A DNA stretch of 64,000 nucleotides from the NCBI GenBank assembly GCA_012932865.1, contig SAXG01000023.1, forward strand, positions 623,559-687,558. Reading direction: 5' to 3'. This stretch comes from Amylostereum areolatum. Its lineage: Eukaryota; Basidiomycota; Agaricomycetes; Russulales; Stereaceae. Below are positions 11,923 through 24,404 of the stretch, piece by piece. The translations under genes and the position numbers were made by a program. The notes under the pieces are model-generated. The model was not told where the DNA came from, did not search any database, and was given only the letters and a program-made list of their open reading frames with translations. Position 1 is the first letter of the stretch. Each line of letters begins with the position of its first letter.

Positions 11923-12610
11923 AATGGAAAGGAAGGGATGGATGGAAGAAATGCAGGGTCTAGGATAGCTGGTGGGTCGGACAGAAAGTTGCCCCTACGT
12001 TGACGGCATCGAAGGGTACAGAAGTGGCCCGTCGCTGCTGCAAGCCCTGTTATATAGCATCGCTCGTCCCGCGCGGAACTATACGACCGCCATGATGATG
12101 TTGGGCCTGTCGGTGTGTACGGCGAAAGGAACGCCACGCAAAACGCGTGTTCCGAAGGTTAGCCTGGGAGCGTGCATGAGCGATCTGCCATATGGGTAAT
12201 GGAATCGGAATTTGGTACGACCCCTGCGATGGTATGAGCACGTTGGAATATTCCGATGGAGTCGACGTTCGGGATTTTAGCGGAGGACCTTTCAGACGAA
12301 GAAATGATGAACCTGTTAAAACTGGGATATCTATACAAACACGCGTTGCAAGAGGTAATAGATTTTGTTGTAAGCGGACAGAATCCTCGTCCTGCGATAC
12401 ACAAGCGCCGTCAGCTGTGTGATTTTGCTGTGGTCTGAAGTCGGGCTGACATTTGTCGAACATGAGCTCTTGCTATTAGTAGCAAGGACCGTCAGCTACA
12501 ACCAAACGGTTCTCCTTGCGTGAACCCGGCGCCGATGGCGCTGTCGACCCATATGCGTCAGCGCCCACTATGTGATACCCCGACGTGAGGCGTGTAAACC
12601 AAACCGATCA
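11923..12610. other. Upstream region of terpene synthase, with one short open frame
   Basis: About 690 bases. A plus-strand frame at 12256-12438 encodes 60 residues (it includes the helix-like LAEDLSDEEMMNLLKLGYLY), but no splice partners or homology are recognisable. The rest should hold the terpene synthase promoter and the 3' UTR of carboxypeptidase copy 2. Confidence 0.35.
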
Positions 12611-14503
12611 TCATTCGTTGATAGAACCCAAACTATTGTCCTGTATCCATCGAGTGAACAAATCCTATCCACAGCACATCTTTTCAGTAACTTGAACGTT
12701 ATTCCTAGAACAAAAGTAACTCACCAACGCCGCCTCGGGCTGGTCGAAGGGCATTAAGTGCCTAAGGTTCCACATCAGCAAGTGAAAGTATGAAGTAGAA
12801 GGAAATGGAGAACGCACCCAGCGTTGTACACCGTCACGAACGAGACATTGCCGGCCCTCTCATGTTCTCCGCCTGCGCTACGAAACTCTCCTGCAACTTG
12901 GCCATTGGCGAGATCCCAAGGCTTGGCTTGCGAATGCACAAACTCGTCGTGAAATGGATGCTCAAGAGCGTTCATCCAATGCTCACTACCCTGGTTGCAA
13001 TCGTTGGGTCAGAACTCGAAGGCTCGAGAGGGGGTTCTGGACATGCCATGTAGTGACACAAGAAGTCTGGAAACGACAATGAGACAGGACAGAAGAAACA
13101 TAACACCGGAAGTCTCACCTGCGTTCCCATTGTAAACTAATAAACGAATCCCTCCCTCGATGAGCTCCGGTAAGAGCAGGGCGGTGTTATGCATACAGTC
13201 CCCGCTCAGTAGAAACCTCTCAAGTACTTCACCGCTGCACCGCTCAAAAACGCGGTCGGCATCCACGCCAAGTGCAACCCGATTCCGGGTATCCAGCATC
13301 CACTCATCTATCCACAGGATCTCCTTATAGCACTCCTCTCCGTTCGTCTCTGGCTCGCATTGCTTGCGAACGTCATTCGGATTCAAACCGAGGTCTGCAA
13401 CATAGAGCGTTAACACCGCGCCCCAAATTGGAACAAGCGAAGGAAAGTTTACCAGCGACGGGCTTGAGAAGGTCAGTCCAACACTGAACTGAGGCGGAAC
13501 TACAAGCATCCCTCGAGCCCTCATAGCACCTCTTAATCAAGGCTTGACACGGGGCTGTCACGTTTCGGAGCGACTCGCACTCTGCGCCATCGGGATCTTC
13601 AAACAAAGGATACGGTCCATTGCACGCGTACTCCGGTGTTGCCCCCAGTTGCAAGTATGGACTTGTAAATCCGTTTGCGAGGATGACCGAGGCCAAGTTG
13701 ATCTTGCGTAGTCCCGAGGAAATCCGGTCATCTCCTTCGGGAAGCTCCTTGTTCTTCCTATGGATAATGGATGCGAAATGCGGAGCGTACGTGCCCCCGT
13801 AGCTTTCCGCTGCGATGTGGAACGGAAGGGTCGCATACTTCGGGTGTCGTTCGAGGAAGAGCTGTAGGAACGCGTAAACATCCTGGCCCGCGACAGGGCT
13901 TGTCTCTATGGTGGAATTGTGGTCGGAGTAGGAAAACCCAACGCCGACGGGCTGGTCAAGAAAGATGATATGCGCATGCTCGGTCCAAGAGTAAGGGTTG
14001 GGGACCGTATTCGTGCCATTCTCCGCGACACGACATGGGCCAAGCTCCATGAGAAGACCGAGGGAAGAGCTGCAACCTGGTCCGCCATTGAGCCATAGTA
14101 CAAGCGGGTCGTGGGCTGGATCTCCCCGAGACTCAAAGAACCTGCGATGGATGGGATGGGGACATGCGTTGGTTCAGGTAGGGATCAGAACGCACCAGAA
14201 GAACAGATGTTTGCCATCGGCGATGTCAAGGTATCCGGAGTATTGTTGCACGGTGGGATCACATATCTCTGGCTCGGTCGTCCGCAACTGGTATGCCACA
14301 AATGAAGGATGTAGTGTTCTATCCTCTATAGGTTGAAGGTGTCAGCTCGACGTAATGGACTCAGATGTATGGCACGAACCCCAAATCCCACCACTGTCCG
14401 GCGGAGATTCTCTCTCCAAGTTGAATGGCTCTTGAGGTTCGTCAGTGTGCGGCACTGCAAGGATTGCCACGGCCCACAGAATTAACAGCTCAAGAGCCTT
14501 CAT
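12611..14503 (-). CDS. Serine carboxypeptidase (S10), copy 2
   Basis: Paralogue of copy 1. Exons: 14503-14392, 14325-14196, 14141-13453, 13394-13119, 13066-13047, 12990-12818, 12761-12725 and 12664-12611; 1491 nt, 496 residues. Signal peptide [17 protein letters not shown]; the propeptide is much shorter than in copy 1 (first exon 112 nt against 283 nt). Motifs: [12 protein letters not shown], nucleophile in [11 protein letters not shown], Asp region [16 protein letters not shown], and His in [13 protein letters not shown] (usual GHMVPFD). Exons 2, 4, 5 and 7 have exactly the same lengths as in copy 1 (130, 276, 20 and 37 nt), showing a recent shared gene structure. The intron after the 20-nt micro-exon begins GCATGT, a GC-AG intron, whereas copy 1 has GT there. 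Confidence 0.95.
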
Positions 14504-14804
14504 CTTCGGCACTCGTAGGGAGAAGTGAAATTGATATCATGAGCGTCAATTGAGCGTAGGAAGAAAGATGGCATGGTGATGTTGTGGTGATGTTCAATGA
14601 ACGAATTTTAGTCATCAACAGGCTACAGCTGATGATGATGATGAACTCAAAATTTATATACTGCAACAAGCAAACTAGTGACCGCCGCTTGGTTCACGCA
14701 AGGACCTCTTGACCCCGACACCGTGCGCACCGTTCATATTGACACTTACACAGCTGTTAAGGACACACACTCGTCATGCCCTCAGCTCTGGATTCGATAT
14801 CATC
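14504..14804. promoter_or_regulatory. Divergent promoter of carboxypeptidase copy 2 and eIF2D
   Basis: About 300 bases between two divergent starts. It contains a short GAT repeat (14631-14644) and AT-rich TTTATATACTG near 14655, which could serve as a TATA element for the minus-strand carboxypeptidase gene. Confidence 0.45.
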
Positions 14805-17062
14805 ATGTTCAAAAACCCACCAAGTAACACAAAGACATTCGGTGCGGTCGATACGTCTCATACGCGACGCGCGTAATGTCCTGATTCTATTCTGACCAAA
14901 ATGTATCATTGTAGCACCGCTGAGGAGCTCGGATCGACGAAAGCTGCGGCAACGCGTAATTCAGGAATTTGGCCTAGAGCAAGGGGAGGGCGATCTCCTG
15001 GTCCCGGAAGGCTTGCTCACAATGAAGATCAGCACGTATCAAGGCCACCCCGGGGTGCGTACGCGTCCTTTCCCCCCTTTGCAATCATCTGAGATAGGTC
15101 CAGGTGCTTTATCTATCTGTCGAAGGAGATCCTCTATGGTTTACAATTGGAAAGCACTCAGACGAACTTATACCCACTAGCATGTTTACTTTCCTCCCCT
15201 CCATCCTGTAATTCCGGCTGATCATGACCTTGTTTAGTTTATGCGCTATGGAGGCGGCCGACCCTACTCCCCGTTCTATCCACCCCCTCTGCCGTCATTC
15301 CCGACCTTATTGGTGGTGCCGATCTCACGATCTCCGCAGGTCCGCATCGTTCGCCCAGTATCTTTTCCAGTCTTTCGCAGTCCTAACTCATGCCTTTAGT
15401 CGTACAGCGGCCTACATCACTTCAAGCAAACTCTCTCGTCTGCGTGATCCAATATGAGCGGGACGCGCGTGGTCCACCGTTAGCAGTTGGACGCTTGTTT
15501 GTCGACGCGGAAAGGATCTCGGAAGGAGCCCTGGACGAAGGGAAAGCGGTCACTGTTTTTCACACTTGGAAGGACCATTTGTGGATGATGGGATCAAAGC
15601 CAGATCTCCCGGAATCGACTCCGTTGGTTGCAGGAGAGACAAACGTGGTGGGTGAACCGTCAGATGAAGATGGGATCCCCGGCAAGTCAACATCCCCGGG
15701 TGCAAGTCCGCAACTAAATATCGACAACGACAATGTCGAATATGGCCACTTTCTGCGGTTGGATTCAGTAACCTCAGAATCAGAGGATGCAGAGGATCCG
15801 GAGGAGAAGCTTACGCCCGAAGGTATGTAATATTCGCATCAGCACCGAAAGGACGGACACGATCTTAGTCTACTCCCCAGATATCTCGTCCATTCTCCGT
15901 TCATCGCTTTTGCAAGGTTTGAAAACCTCAGCAGCTTCTCTCCCTTCATCTGCACTACCCATGCCAGCTTCCACTTTCTATAGCACGCATATCCTCCCTG
16001 CGCGCCCGGTTTGGGTTACCTCCGCCACCTCACCCGCCGATATTAAACACTCTGCGTTCAAGTCTCTCGCTGCATTTCTCAAGCAATCTGAGAAGCAGGG
16101 TCTCATCCGTGTCAAAGAAGCTCGTGGCGATGTCGTGGTCGTCACTGTCAACCCAACGCATAAAGACGTGCTCGCGCACGAAGTTTACAATACCGTTGGT
16201 GAGTTGGAGAACAGGAGAAAGAAAGCTAAGGAAGAGGAGGAGAAGAGAGGAAAGGAGGGTGAAGCCAAGGGGAAGGTATTAAGCATCGTAGAATTGTGGG
16301 AGCCTCACGCGACAACTGTCCGTTTCTTTGAAGAAGCCCACCTCGAGTGCGTTCCATCTAGCTCCTCTCAAGCACAGCCTGACGATTGTTAGTACATCTG
16401 CGCTTTACACCTCCTCAGAACTGAAAGGCGCCTTGAACGCATACATATCTGCGCACGACCTCGTCAACCCCGCCGAACAGCAATACATCAACGTCGGGTC
16501 AGACGAGGTCCTCTGCTCAGCGCTGTATCTCTCCACAAGTGAAATAGCAGTGACACCACCCGAGTTTGCGAAGCGTGACGAACTGCTGGGCGTGCTTTGC
16601 TCTCGAATGCAGCCATGGTACCGCATGCAACTTGGGAAAAGGGAGCCTGAAACGAAGTGCGTGCTTTCCGTCCGACCATGCTATTCCCGGTGCTAACAGG
16701 CTGGACATCGAACGTAGGATGGGGCAGCTAAAGCCTATTTCGGTTGTTGTCCGACGAGGCCGCAAGGCTTCCACCTTTATCACTGGCTTTGAACCTTTCC
16801 TCCTTGAATCTGGGACGATTGCGGACGCGCTAGGAGCGCGGTGCGCTTCCTCCACAGCCAGTACGCCTTTATCGCTTCAGCCATGGGGGGCTGGTGACTA
16901 ACGGAAGCTTGGATAGTCTCGCCTGCACCAGGACGCGCCGCCGGAGAAAAAATCATGGTGCGAGGCAAGCATATCAAGGCTGTCGTGGAGTTCCTGGAAG
17001 AGATGGGGATCCCGAAGAATTGGATCCAGGCAAATATGACAGAGGAGAAGATGAAGAAATGA
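14805..17062 (+). CDS. TMA64: Translation initiation factor eIF2D (ligatin / Tma64)
   Basis: eIF2D acts on 40S ribosomes in tRNA delivery and post-termination recycling. Exons 14805-14841, 14915-15054, 15098-15179 (acceptor could be 6 nt later), 15238-15339, 15400-15822, 15869-16346, 16393-16656, 16700-16860 and 16917-17062; 1833 nt, 610 residues. N-terminal ligatin-like part: APLRSSDRRKLRQRV, then VYLS-type strand and IGGADLTIS. The PUA region contains GKAVTVFHTWKDHLWMMG. The middle SWIB-like domain is around ADIKHSAFKSLAAFLKQSEK. The C-terminal SUI1 domain has ISVVVRRGRKASTFITGFE and ends GKHIKAVVEFLEEMGIPKNW. The third intron uses a GC donor (GCATGT at 15180). Intact and probably constitutive. 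Confidence 0.93.
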
Positions 17063-17163
17063 ACGTTATTTGGCGAACCTTTACCTGCCGCGATGGCGAA
17101 ATACAGTTCAAATATCCATGTTGTAGTACACATCTTATATATTTCATTACATCGCCCCAAAAT
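17063..17163. terminator. Convergent 3' ends
   Basis: Only about 100 bases separate the eIF2D stop from the MFS stop on the opposite strand. The two transcripts probably overlap in their 3' UTRs. ATATTTCATT-like AT-rich sequence near 17135 could serve 3' processing. Confidence 0.4.
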
Positions 17164-18771
17164 CTAGGCCTTCCACTTCCACACCCCCTTGTTCTTCGCG
17201 TCCAACCATCGCACGTACGCGACGCATATACTTGCGCCGAGCAGCAAGGCCCCGTCATATACAACCACATGATCGTACTTCATCCGGAACATCCTCTCCG
17301 CGGCACCTGCAGTATGGCTACGCCCGCCCCGCTGGTGGTTCCCCAGTATAACACCAGCGACCGGAGCACCAAAGATAGACCCGAGTCCTCGAATGAAGTA
17401 TATGGCGGCGTTGACGGAGGCGTAGTTCTGCACGCCGTAAACATCCGTGATTGTGGTGGGGAAGAGCGCATTGTATCCTCCGGCGTACACGCCATAGAAC
17501 ACGATGAAGGCGGCGAAGCGAGGACGCGTTGCATCTAACCATAGCGCAAAAACAGACACGGCAGAGAGGATAACCTATGCAGAGCGCAGTGTGAGGTTGA
17601 TAGCTATGAGGAAAGGAAAGGACGGACGCTGAGGACCATAGTATTCTGCCGACCGACGTAGTCCGCGAGAAAGCCCATGGAGATGCGTGACACGCTATTC
17701 ACTGCGCTGTTGATGGCGAGAAGTACACTCCCAGTGGACGAGGAGTACGAAAGAACGGATGTCGAATACGTTGTAAGGTAGTACAGCGGGATGACATTCC
17801 CCGCCGCCTGTAAAAATGCCCCCAAGGACTGCATACCAGTCAGATTATATCTTTGGGATACGTCGGTGGTGTTACCTGCAGCAAGAATGTTCCACGCGTT
17901 GCGAGTGCGAGGTTCAATCGCGTCGCATTTCGATACCCTGGAGGACGGCGTACAACACATGCGATCGGAATGCACACAGCAGCGTTCCACAGGCCAAGGA
18001 TACGCAGAGTCCACTGTATGCCGACGGTCTCCAGCAGCTGATGCAAGGCCGGGGCAAGAACCAATCCTCCAACACCGCTTCCTGCAAGGACTATACCCAT
18101 CGCGAAACCTCGATGACGATCAAAGTAAGGCGGAGTGAGGGAAAGAATGGGATAATAGAGGAGCGAGGAGCCGATGCCGTACAGGAGACTTTGGGTCAGA
18201 AAAAGGTGCCAGAGCTGAAGAACATCAGTTGTGCAGGTGAAAAGGAGGCATTTTGGATCATACCCGGGTGGCGAAGCTTGCGAGGATGATACCTAAGCTC
18301 ATGATGATCGCCCCACTGAGTGTGAGGATTTTGAGGTGGTCGGTGCGAGATATAAGGGGGCTAACGAAGATGCTTCCACTCCAGGTCAGGCCGCTTCCAA
18401 GCGTTCCGACAAGTGACACCAAAGACTCTTGCCCCGGACCATCGACGACGTTACTTTTCGAAGAAGTGTAAAATTCCTAGATAAAAGTAGGCATCACGCG
18501 CAGAGCATGAGCAGTCGCAACATACCTGAAAGATACCGTACGTCTGGTTTATTCCGATGGTTTGGAATATCATCATAAACCCCGCCACGAGGAGAAGGGT
18601 TTGATACCGACGCGTCGGACGTTCTTGTTCAACGGCATGGGCGGGTGGTGTGTCAGATGTTGTGTCTTGCAGACGAGTACTCAACTCCGCGTCTTGCTGA
18701 CTTGAAGGAGCAGTTCCGGCTGAGATGGCACCCAGCGGATAGCTATGCGTCTCGAGGTCTGTCTTCGACAT
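17164..18771 (-). CDS. MFS transporter, monocarboxylate-porter type
   Basis: Exons 18771-18526, 18476-18264, 18214-17876, 17828-17628 and 17574-17164; 1410 nt, 469 residues, all phases agree. The N-terminal 55 or so residues are hydrophilic; 12 hydrophobic segments then follow, beginning YQTLLLVAGFMMIFQTIGI. The segment RGFAMGIVLAGSGVGGLVLAP and the central loop SRISMGFLADYVGRQN are typical of fungal monocarboxylate-type porters (MCH family), which move carboxylates or related small molecules across membranes. The C-terminus ends VRWLDAKNKGVWKWKA. The substrate is not predictable. It lies tail-to-tail with eIF2D and 5 kb from the terpene synthase region, so a role in export is possible but unsupported. 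Confidence 0.88.
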
Positions 18772-19656
18772 ATTGGTTCGGAAGAATGAGGAGAAGAATG
18801 GTCGGACGAGGATACATTGAAGGACTCAAAGATCTGGCGCCCGTCGAGGCGCCCGTTGAGTGAAGTACCGAATTTCCCCGCATTTCACACCACGTGGCTA
18901 TCTACCCCGGTCCGTCTCCCCTCGGACCCCTCCTGCCTTCTTCCATGAAAATAGCCTTGTTATAACCAAGGATCACGACGACTTCGCTTCACGAAACCTC
19001 CAAGGACGCCATAAGTATGGTCTCCGCGTCAAGAATGCACCATGACCTCCGCCAGGATGCAATATCCGACGGAATCACGGCACAAACGAACCTTGAAGCA
19101 CTGGTCGCACGATGACGATTCATGTACTGTTGTACAACTTCCGTTCTATATTCTCCATCCAATAACGCGGGTTGAACACGGGCATACTCGGCATGCGTAG
19201 GCGCACATACATATCTGACTCGTTCTCAAGTCTTCGCGGTAATTAAAAGATCTCTTGGATGCAGGCGTAGGACCTAAGCAGGCTACGGAGGCGGTGCTCG
19301 TGGGGTACGTCCCTCCTCCAGGGCCTCCACAACCCTTGCACCGATGCATCCCTTGCGGCTGAACACGTTCAGTGAGTAGTTTGGTCAGCCAAGGCGGGTG
19401 TTTCGCTGAAGGCGCTGATACACCTTCCCACCTCTTCTCAGGCTTCTTTGTCCCGTTCGTTCCCGAAGCACAGGATCCCCCACCCCGGAAGCTACACGCT
19501 TACTCACAAGGTGCTCTCTCTCACAAATCTAAGCTAAGGCGCAAGAACATCGCAGTTTGAACCTCGCAAACACGAGCCTTCCCGCCGCCAGGAATATAAT
19601 AGCTCGAATCCTCGGTATACTGTCCTACCATCCCCTCGCTCTCGCCTCTTTACTTC
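18772..19656. promoter_or_regulatory. Divergent promoter of MFS and nitrilase genes
   Basis: About 880 bases between two divergent starts. No convincing gene. TTAAAAGAT near 19243 and AATATAATAG near 19594 are AT-rich candidates for core promoter elements. The plus-strand part just before the nitrilase start is pyrimidine-rich, as is common at fungal start regions. Confidence 0.4.
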
Positions 19657-20814
19657 ATGTCGCACGTTATTCGAGCCTCCGTTGTGCAAAGCGCGACTGC
19701 AGCGTACTCCCTTCCAGAAACCCTGGACAAGCTGGAGCGACTTGCCCGATTGGCCAAAGAGCGAGACGGTTCGCAGCTTGCAGTGTTTCCGGAGGCTTTG
19801 TGCGTGTATCCACTCTCCTCTTCGCAGTCCTTCTTACCAAAGGTTTTCACAGCATCGGAGGGTACCCCCAGATGTCGACCTTTGGTACCGTTGTCGGCAA
19901 GCGTTCTCCGGAAGGACGGGATGAATTTCTACGATACCACCAGGCAGCCATCGACATTCCTTCTCCTGCGATATCCCGCATAGAGTCCATCAGCAAGGAA
20001 ACCGACCTGTTCCTGATCGTAGGGATCATCGAACGCGACGGCGGGACCCTCTATTGCACCGCTATCTTTGTAGATCCCCAAAGCGGACTGGTCGGAAAGC
20101 ATCGCAAGCTCGTCCCAACGGCGTTCGAGCGGATTATCTGGGGACAGGGAGGGTCGGATACTCTTCCCGTCATTGAACAGCAATTCACTTCGAAGACGGC
20201 CGTTGTAAACGCGAAGCTTTCCGCGACCATCTGTTGGTATGTATGCCACGCCCGTTCCACTTTCACAGCCTGACCCATTCACTGTTGCAGGGAGAACTAC
20301 ATGCCTTTGCGTGCGTACGCCTTCTTCCCTCTAAGCTAGGCGCTAACGCTCGGATCAGTCCGCACATTTTATTATTCTAAAGGAACGCAGATTTACTGCG
20401 CGCCCACCGTCGAGGACAATCCCGCTTGGCAGCACACGATGACCCATATCGCGCTCGAAGGCCGCTGCTTCGTCCTCGCCGCCTGCCAATATGCCCAAGA
20501 GAAAGACTACCCGCCCGACTACCCAGCGGCCGACGCCAGCGCTCGCGATGGCGAAAAGGTCGTGATACGAGGGGGAAGCGTTATCATCAGTCCACTGGGA
20601 AAGGTGCTTGCTGGGCCGTTGCTGGATGGGGAGGGTGTGCTCACGGCGGACATCGACCTTGATGACACTGTCCGCGGCAAACTTGATCTTGATGTCGTTG
20701 GACATTATGCGAGGAACGACAGTGAGTGCTTAAAGCTCTTTGTAGGCCCGCATATCTAACGCGGGTTTGGCGACAGTCTTCCGTTTGGTGGTACAAGGTA
20801 CTACGACAGCATGA
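19657..20814 (+). CDS. Nitrilase
   Basis: Carbon-nitrogen hydrolase that converts nitriles to acids and ammonia. Exons 19657-19799, 19853-20236, 20291-20310, 20359-20721 and 20777-20814; 948 nt, 315 residues, normal for the family. The Glu-Lys-Cys triad is visible: Glu in LAVFPEAF, Lys in VGKHRKLVPT, and Cys in ATICWENYMPL. The CWE signature marks a true nitrilase rather than an amidase. A 20-nt micro-exon encodes most of ENYMPL and completes the Trp codon next to the catalytic Cys, so skipping it would destroy the enzyme. The C-terminus is short (VVQGTTTA). Cytosolic. The physiological substrate is unknown; plant nitriles or cyanogenic compounds are plausible. Confidence 0.92.
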
Positions 20815-21189
20815 AGAAGGCCACACGTACCGACAGCGCCAATGGGGGAATGGGCGCGAATGGGGCGAGGGGAGAGGCATGCTAGATATCCTATATTGTC
20901 TCTATTGCAGATGTAATGTAAAAGAATCAGCTGCCGATATGTTGCCTTGGGTCCATAGGGCAGTACAATCGTCGACGTCGAAGGATTCCAAAGAAGGATC
21001 GATCACGTGCCTGAAACGCGCTTTACGCGCCGTGAACGAAACCAAACCTCGTGTTCTTCGGCCCTCTACCATACCACTCACACCACCCCGGGCCTGCGCT
21101 ACCTAACCTCCTCCCGCCCCCCACCCTTCATCCTTATACTGAACTCTAGGCCGCGGCGAACAATCTAGAAATCAACACTCTTGACAAAC
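20815..21189. other. Intergenic
   Basis: Holds the nitrilase 3' UTR and the promoter of the following coiled-coil gene. No coding frame is supported. Confidence 0.5.
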
Positions 21190-22007
21190 ATGCGACGAGC
21201 CCAGAGCGTACGGCACTATGGGCGACCATCACTCGCGCTGGGCGCGGATGATCTGGGCATGCTGAAGGAAGGGCCGGAAGAGTCGACGGAGGACATGTTG
21301 CGTCGTCAACTCCTTGAAAAGGACAGGGAAAATGACAAGGTACGCTTGGGGATATATGAGAGTGGACAGGATGTTGATTCGATGGGGGACGGCAGTTACA
21401 GGATCAGATTCAGGCGCTCCAGGATCAGCTCCTCCAGCGTCCCTCACTCGAGAAGGTCCAGGAGCTACAGAAGGAATACAAGAACCTGGATCTTTTGCTA
21501 CAGGGGACGCTACGAGAGAACGAGAGGGCGATGATTGAGTTGGAGAGGTGCGTTTAGGTGCCTTCGAGAATCGTCGATGGAGTGCTCATCCAATTGCTTG
21601 TAGGGGAAAGTCAAGAGAGAAGATGCTGGAGCGTGAACTGACAAAGCTCGCAGGAGAGAACTGGCAGGTATGCCATATACCATCTAGTGTCTCACTTGCA
21701 CCCAACGCTTCCACAGACGAACCTGGAGATCGCGCCCGCTCCCCCGTCCTCCTTCGTCCCGCGCTCCACAACGTCGTTCTTCCAATCACCGCAACTCAAC
21801 CAGGGAAATTCTCCATCCACTGCTGACGCGCAAGCAACCGCGGAGGCGACCATGGCGCACGTCGAGCAGGTTCGACTGCTCATCCTCGGAATGGAGCAAC
21901 GCCTGTCGGCGCGGGAGGAGACGCTGAAGAAGGCGGTACAGCGTGCGGAGGTGGAGGGCGGCAGGTTCGAGGAGATGCGTAACTTGGTGCTGGCGTCGAA
22001 GGCATGA
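21190..22007 (+). CDS. Predicted coiled-coil protein
   Basis: Exons 21190-21339, 21402-21547, 21604-21667 and 21717-22007; 651 nt, 216 residues. I do not recognise the family. From about residue 30 to 115 it is strongly heptad-like and charged (DMLRRQLLEKDRENDKIQAL, then LERELTKLAGENW). A Pro/Ser linker follows, and a second coiled coil fills the last 60 residues (RLSAREETLKKAVQRAEVEG). There is no signal peptide or membrane segment. The arrangement suggests a structural or adaptor protein, for example at the cytoskeleton or spindle, but that is only inference. Confidence 0.7.
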
Positions 22008-22864
22008 ACGATTGCTGCCCGGGACCGAGCGGGGACGTCGAGCTCTTTGACTGTGTGTGGACTGTATGGATGCGATCTTTCTCTGATCATTTGTTTTGTA
22101 TCATACCCTGGTTGTGCTTATACCTGTATCACTCTATGTTTCGTTGTCAATAGCAAACTTAGCTTAAACACCATCGCGCAGAGTCGTATCATACAAACAA
22201 GACCGGAAACGCCATTGTACGAAAACCCGGGGAGGATGGGGTACGGTGATTCGGAGGAATGCGTACAGTCAATATGACTTGTTTCGAGATGGTCCAAGTG
22301 GTAAAACTTTGAGATTACTATCGAATACGTACACCCAGATGAATACCGAAGAGATGGTGGACGCGGGATGAGGAAGAAGAGGTTGAGGAAACGGAGCAAC
22401 TTTTGACGGAGGGAGGAAGCGGAAGATGCGAGGTGGCTGAGCGGGAGACGCGGCAAGATCCCAAACGCGCTTTGACCTCCTACTCTCTTGATCCTCCATC
22501 TCCGCCTTTCAAATCCCCACCAGAACCATTCCATACGATGACCATAGCATTATAAACGGATAATGTGGACGACGAAAGGGAAAGAAAGGGAAGAAACGCG
22601 AGGAGGAGGCAAAGTGGCCCCGCGAGTGGATCTTCCGAGGTCTGGAGGCGGAAAAGCGCGTCAGAATCTTCGCTCCGTTGAATGCGATGACTGACCCGTG
22701 GGAACTTCCAGCTCTCGAGCGAACGATTTTTTCACTAAAGGAGCGTCCTTCGTTTCCGACGCACCGTTGCCCCTTCCCCCGCTACTCCCACCACCCAACA
22801 CCCTCCATCCTCTTTTCTCTCCGCTTCCTCCTTCCTCCCTCACTTCCACAACACATCTACCTCA
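22008..22864. promoter_or_regulatory. Histone H3 upstream region
   Basis: About 850 bases. The 150 bases before the H3 start are C/T-rich, as is common at fungal start regions. No gene or tRNA is supported; a segment near 22430 that superficially resembles a tRNA D-arm does not fold further. Confidence 0.4.
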
Positions 22865-23685
<821 letters not shown>

Positions 23686-24404
23686 GCGCGTCGGGTTTTA
23701 TACTCATACACGTTCTGGCATCCCCTCCCCCCCTTATCCTATCCTCTTTGTATCCTCCAGCTCGTGAATGTGGTATTCTTGTGGGGTCTTCGTGCCTCAT
23801 TGTACTTGTAGTATCCGCAGAGACGTCGGCCCATGATTGTTCGCGATATGGTTATTCGTAGTGACAGTTATATTATGCTGGTGACCATCGATCGTGGTTG
23901 TTTGCCGTTATGGTGAAGATATCGTCTTGCAGCGTACGTAGCACGCCGGAATCTCGTGTGAACGACGTGGTTGGACCATGCGGCCATCGTGTGGTTGACT
24001 CGCTGAAAGAGCCATGTGAAAGGCAGAATGCGCGCAACACAAAGGAGGCAGCGTTGGAGTCAAGTCCTAGGAGAGTTGCAACCTGCGCCTCAAGTAGAAA
24101 TATACATACCAACACAATGCTCATGCTGTCGGGTCTTCGAACCTGGAGCTATCCGTGCCTGCAAGTTACGTAGCCAAAAGTCCAGAATGTCACTTGACCA
24201 AGCTGAGGATCCCGCCTGTTCCACACGAAAGATGAAGCAATCGGATATATATGTTCCATCCCACGTGTGCGTGCACACTGACGACTCGGGGCGCATAAAG
24301 GCGATATTACCGTCCCGCCTTTGTAGGCACAAACGGTCCGTCCACGCATTCGAAACCAACGTCCGTCGATATCTGCTCAGAATCACCCGCGCAACCGTCC
24401 GGCG
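23686..24404. other. Intergenic, H3 3' region
   Basis: Between the H3 stop and the GH28 3' end on the opposite strand. No supported gene. A metazoan-type histone stem-loop is not evident, as expected for fungi. Confidence 0.45.

Noticed and set aside
1413..20814. Complete terpenoid biosynthetic cluster
   Set aside because: No cytochrome P450, methyltransferase or cluster regulator is present, and the housekeeping eIF2D gene interrupts the block.
22400..22480. tRNA-like segment
   Set aside because: Looks like a serine-type D-arm at first glance, but no acceptor stem or T-arm can be paired.
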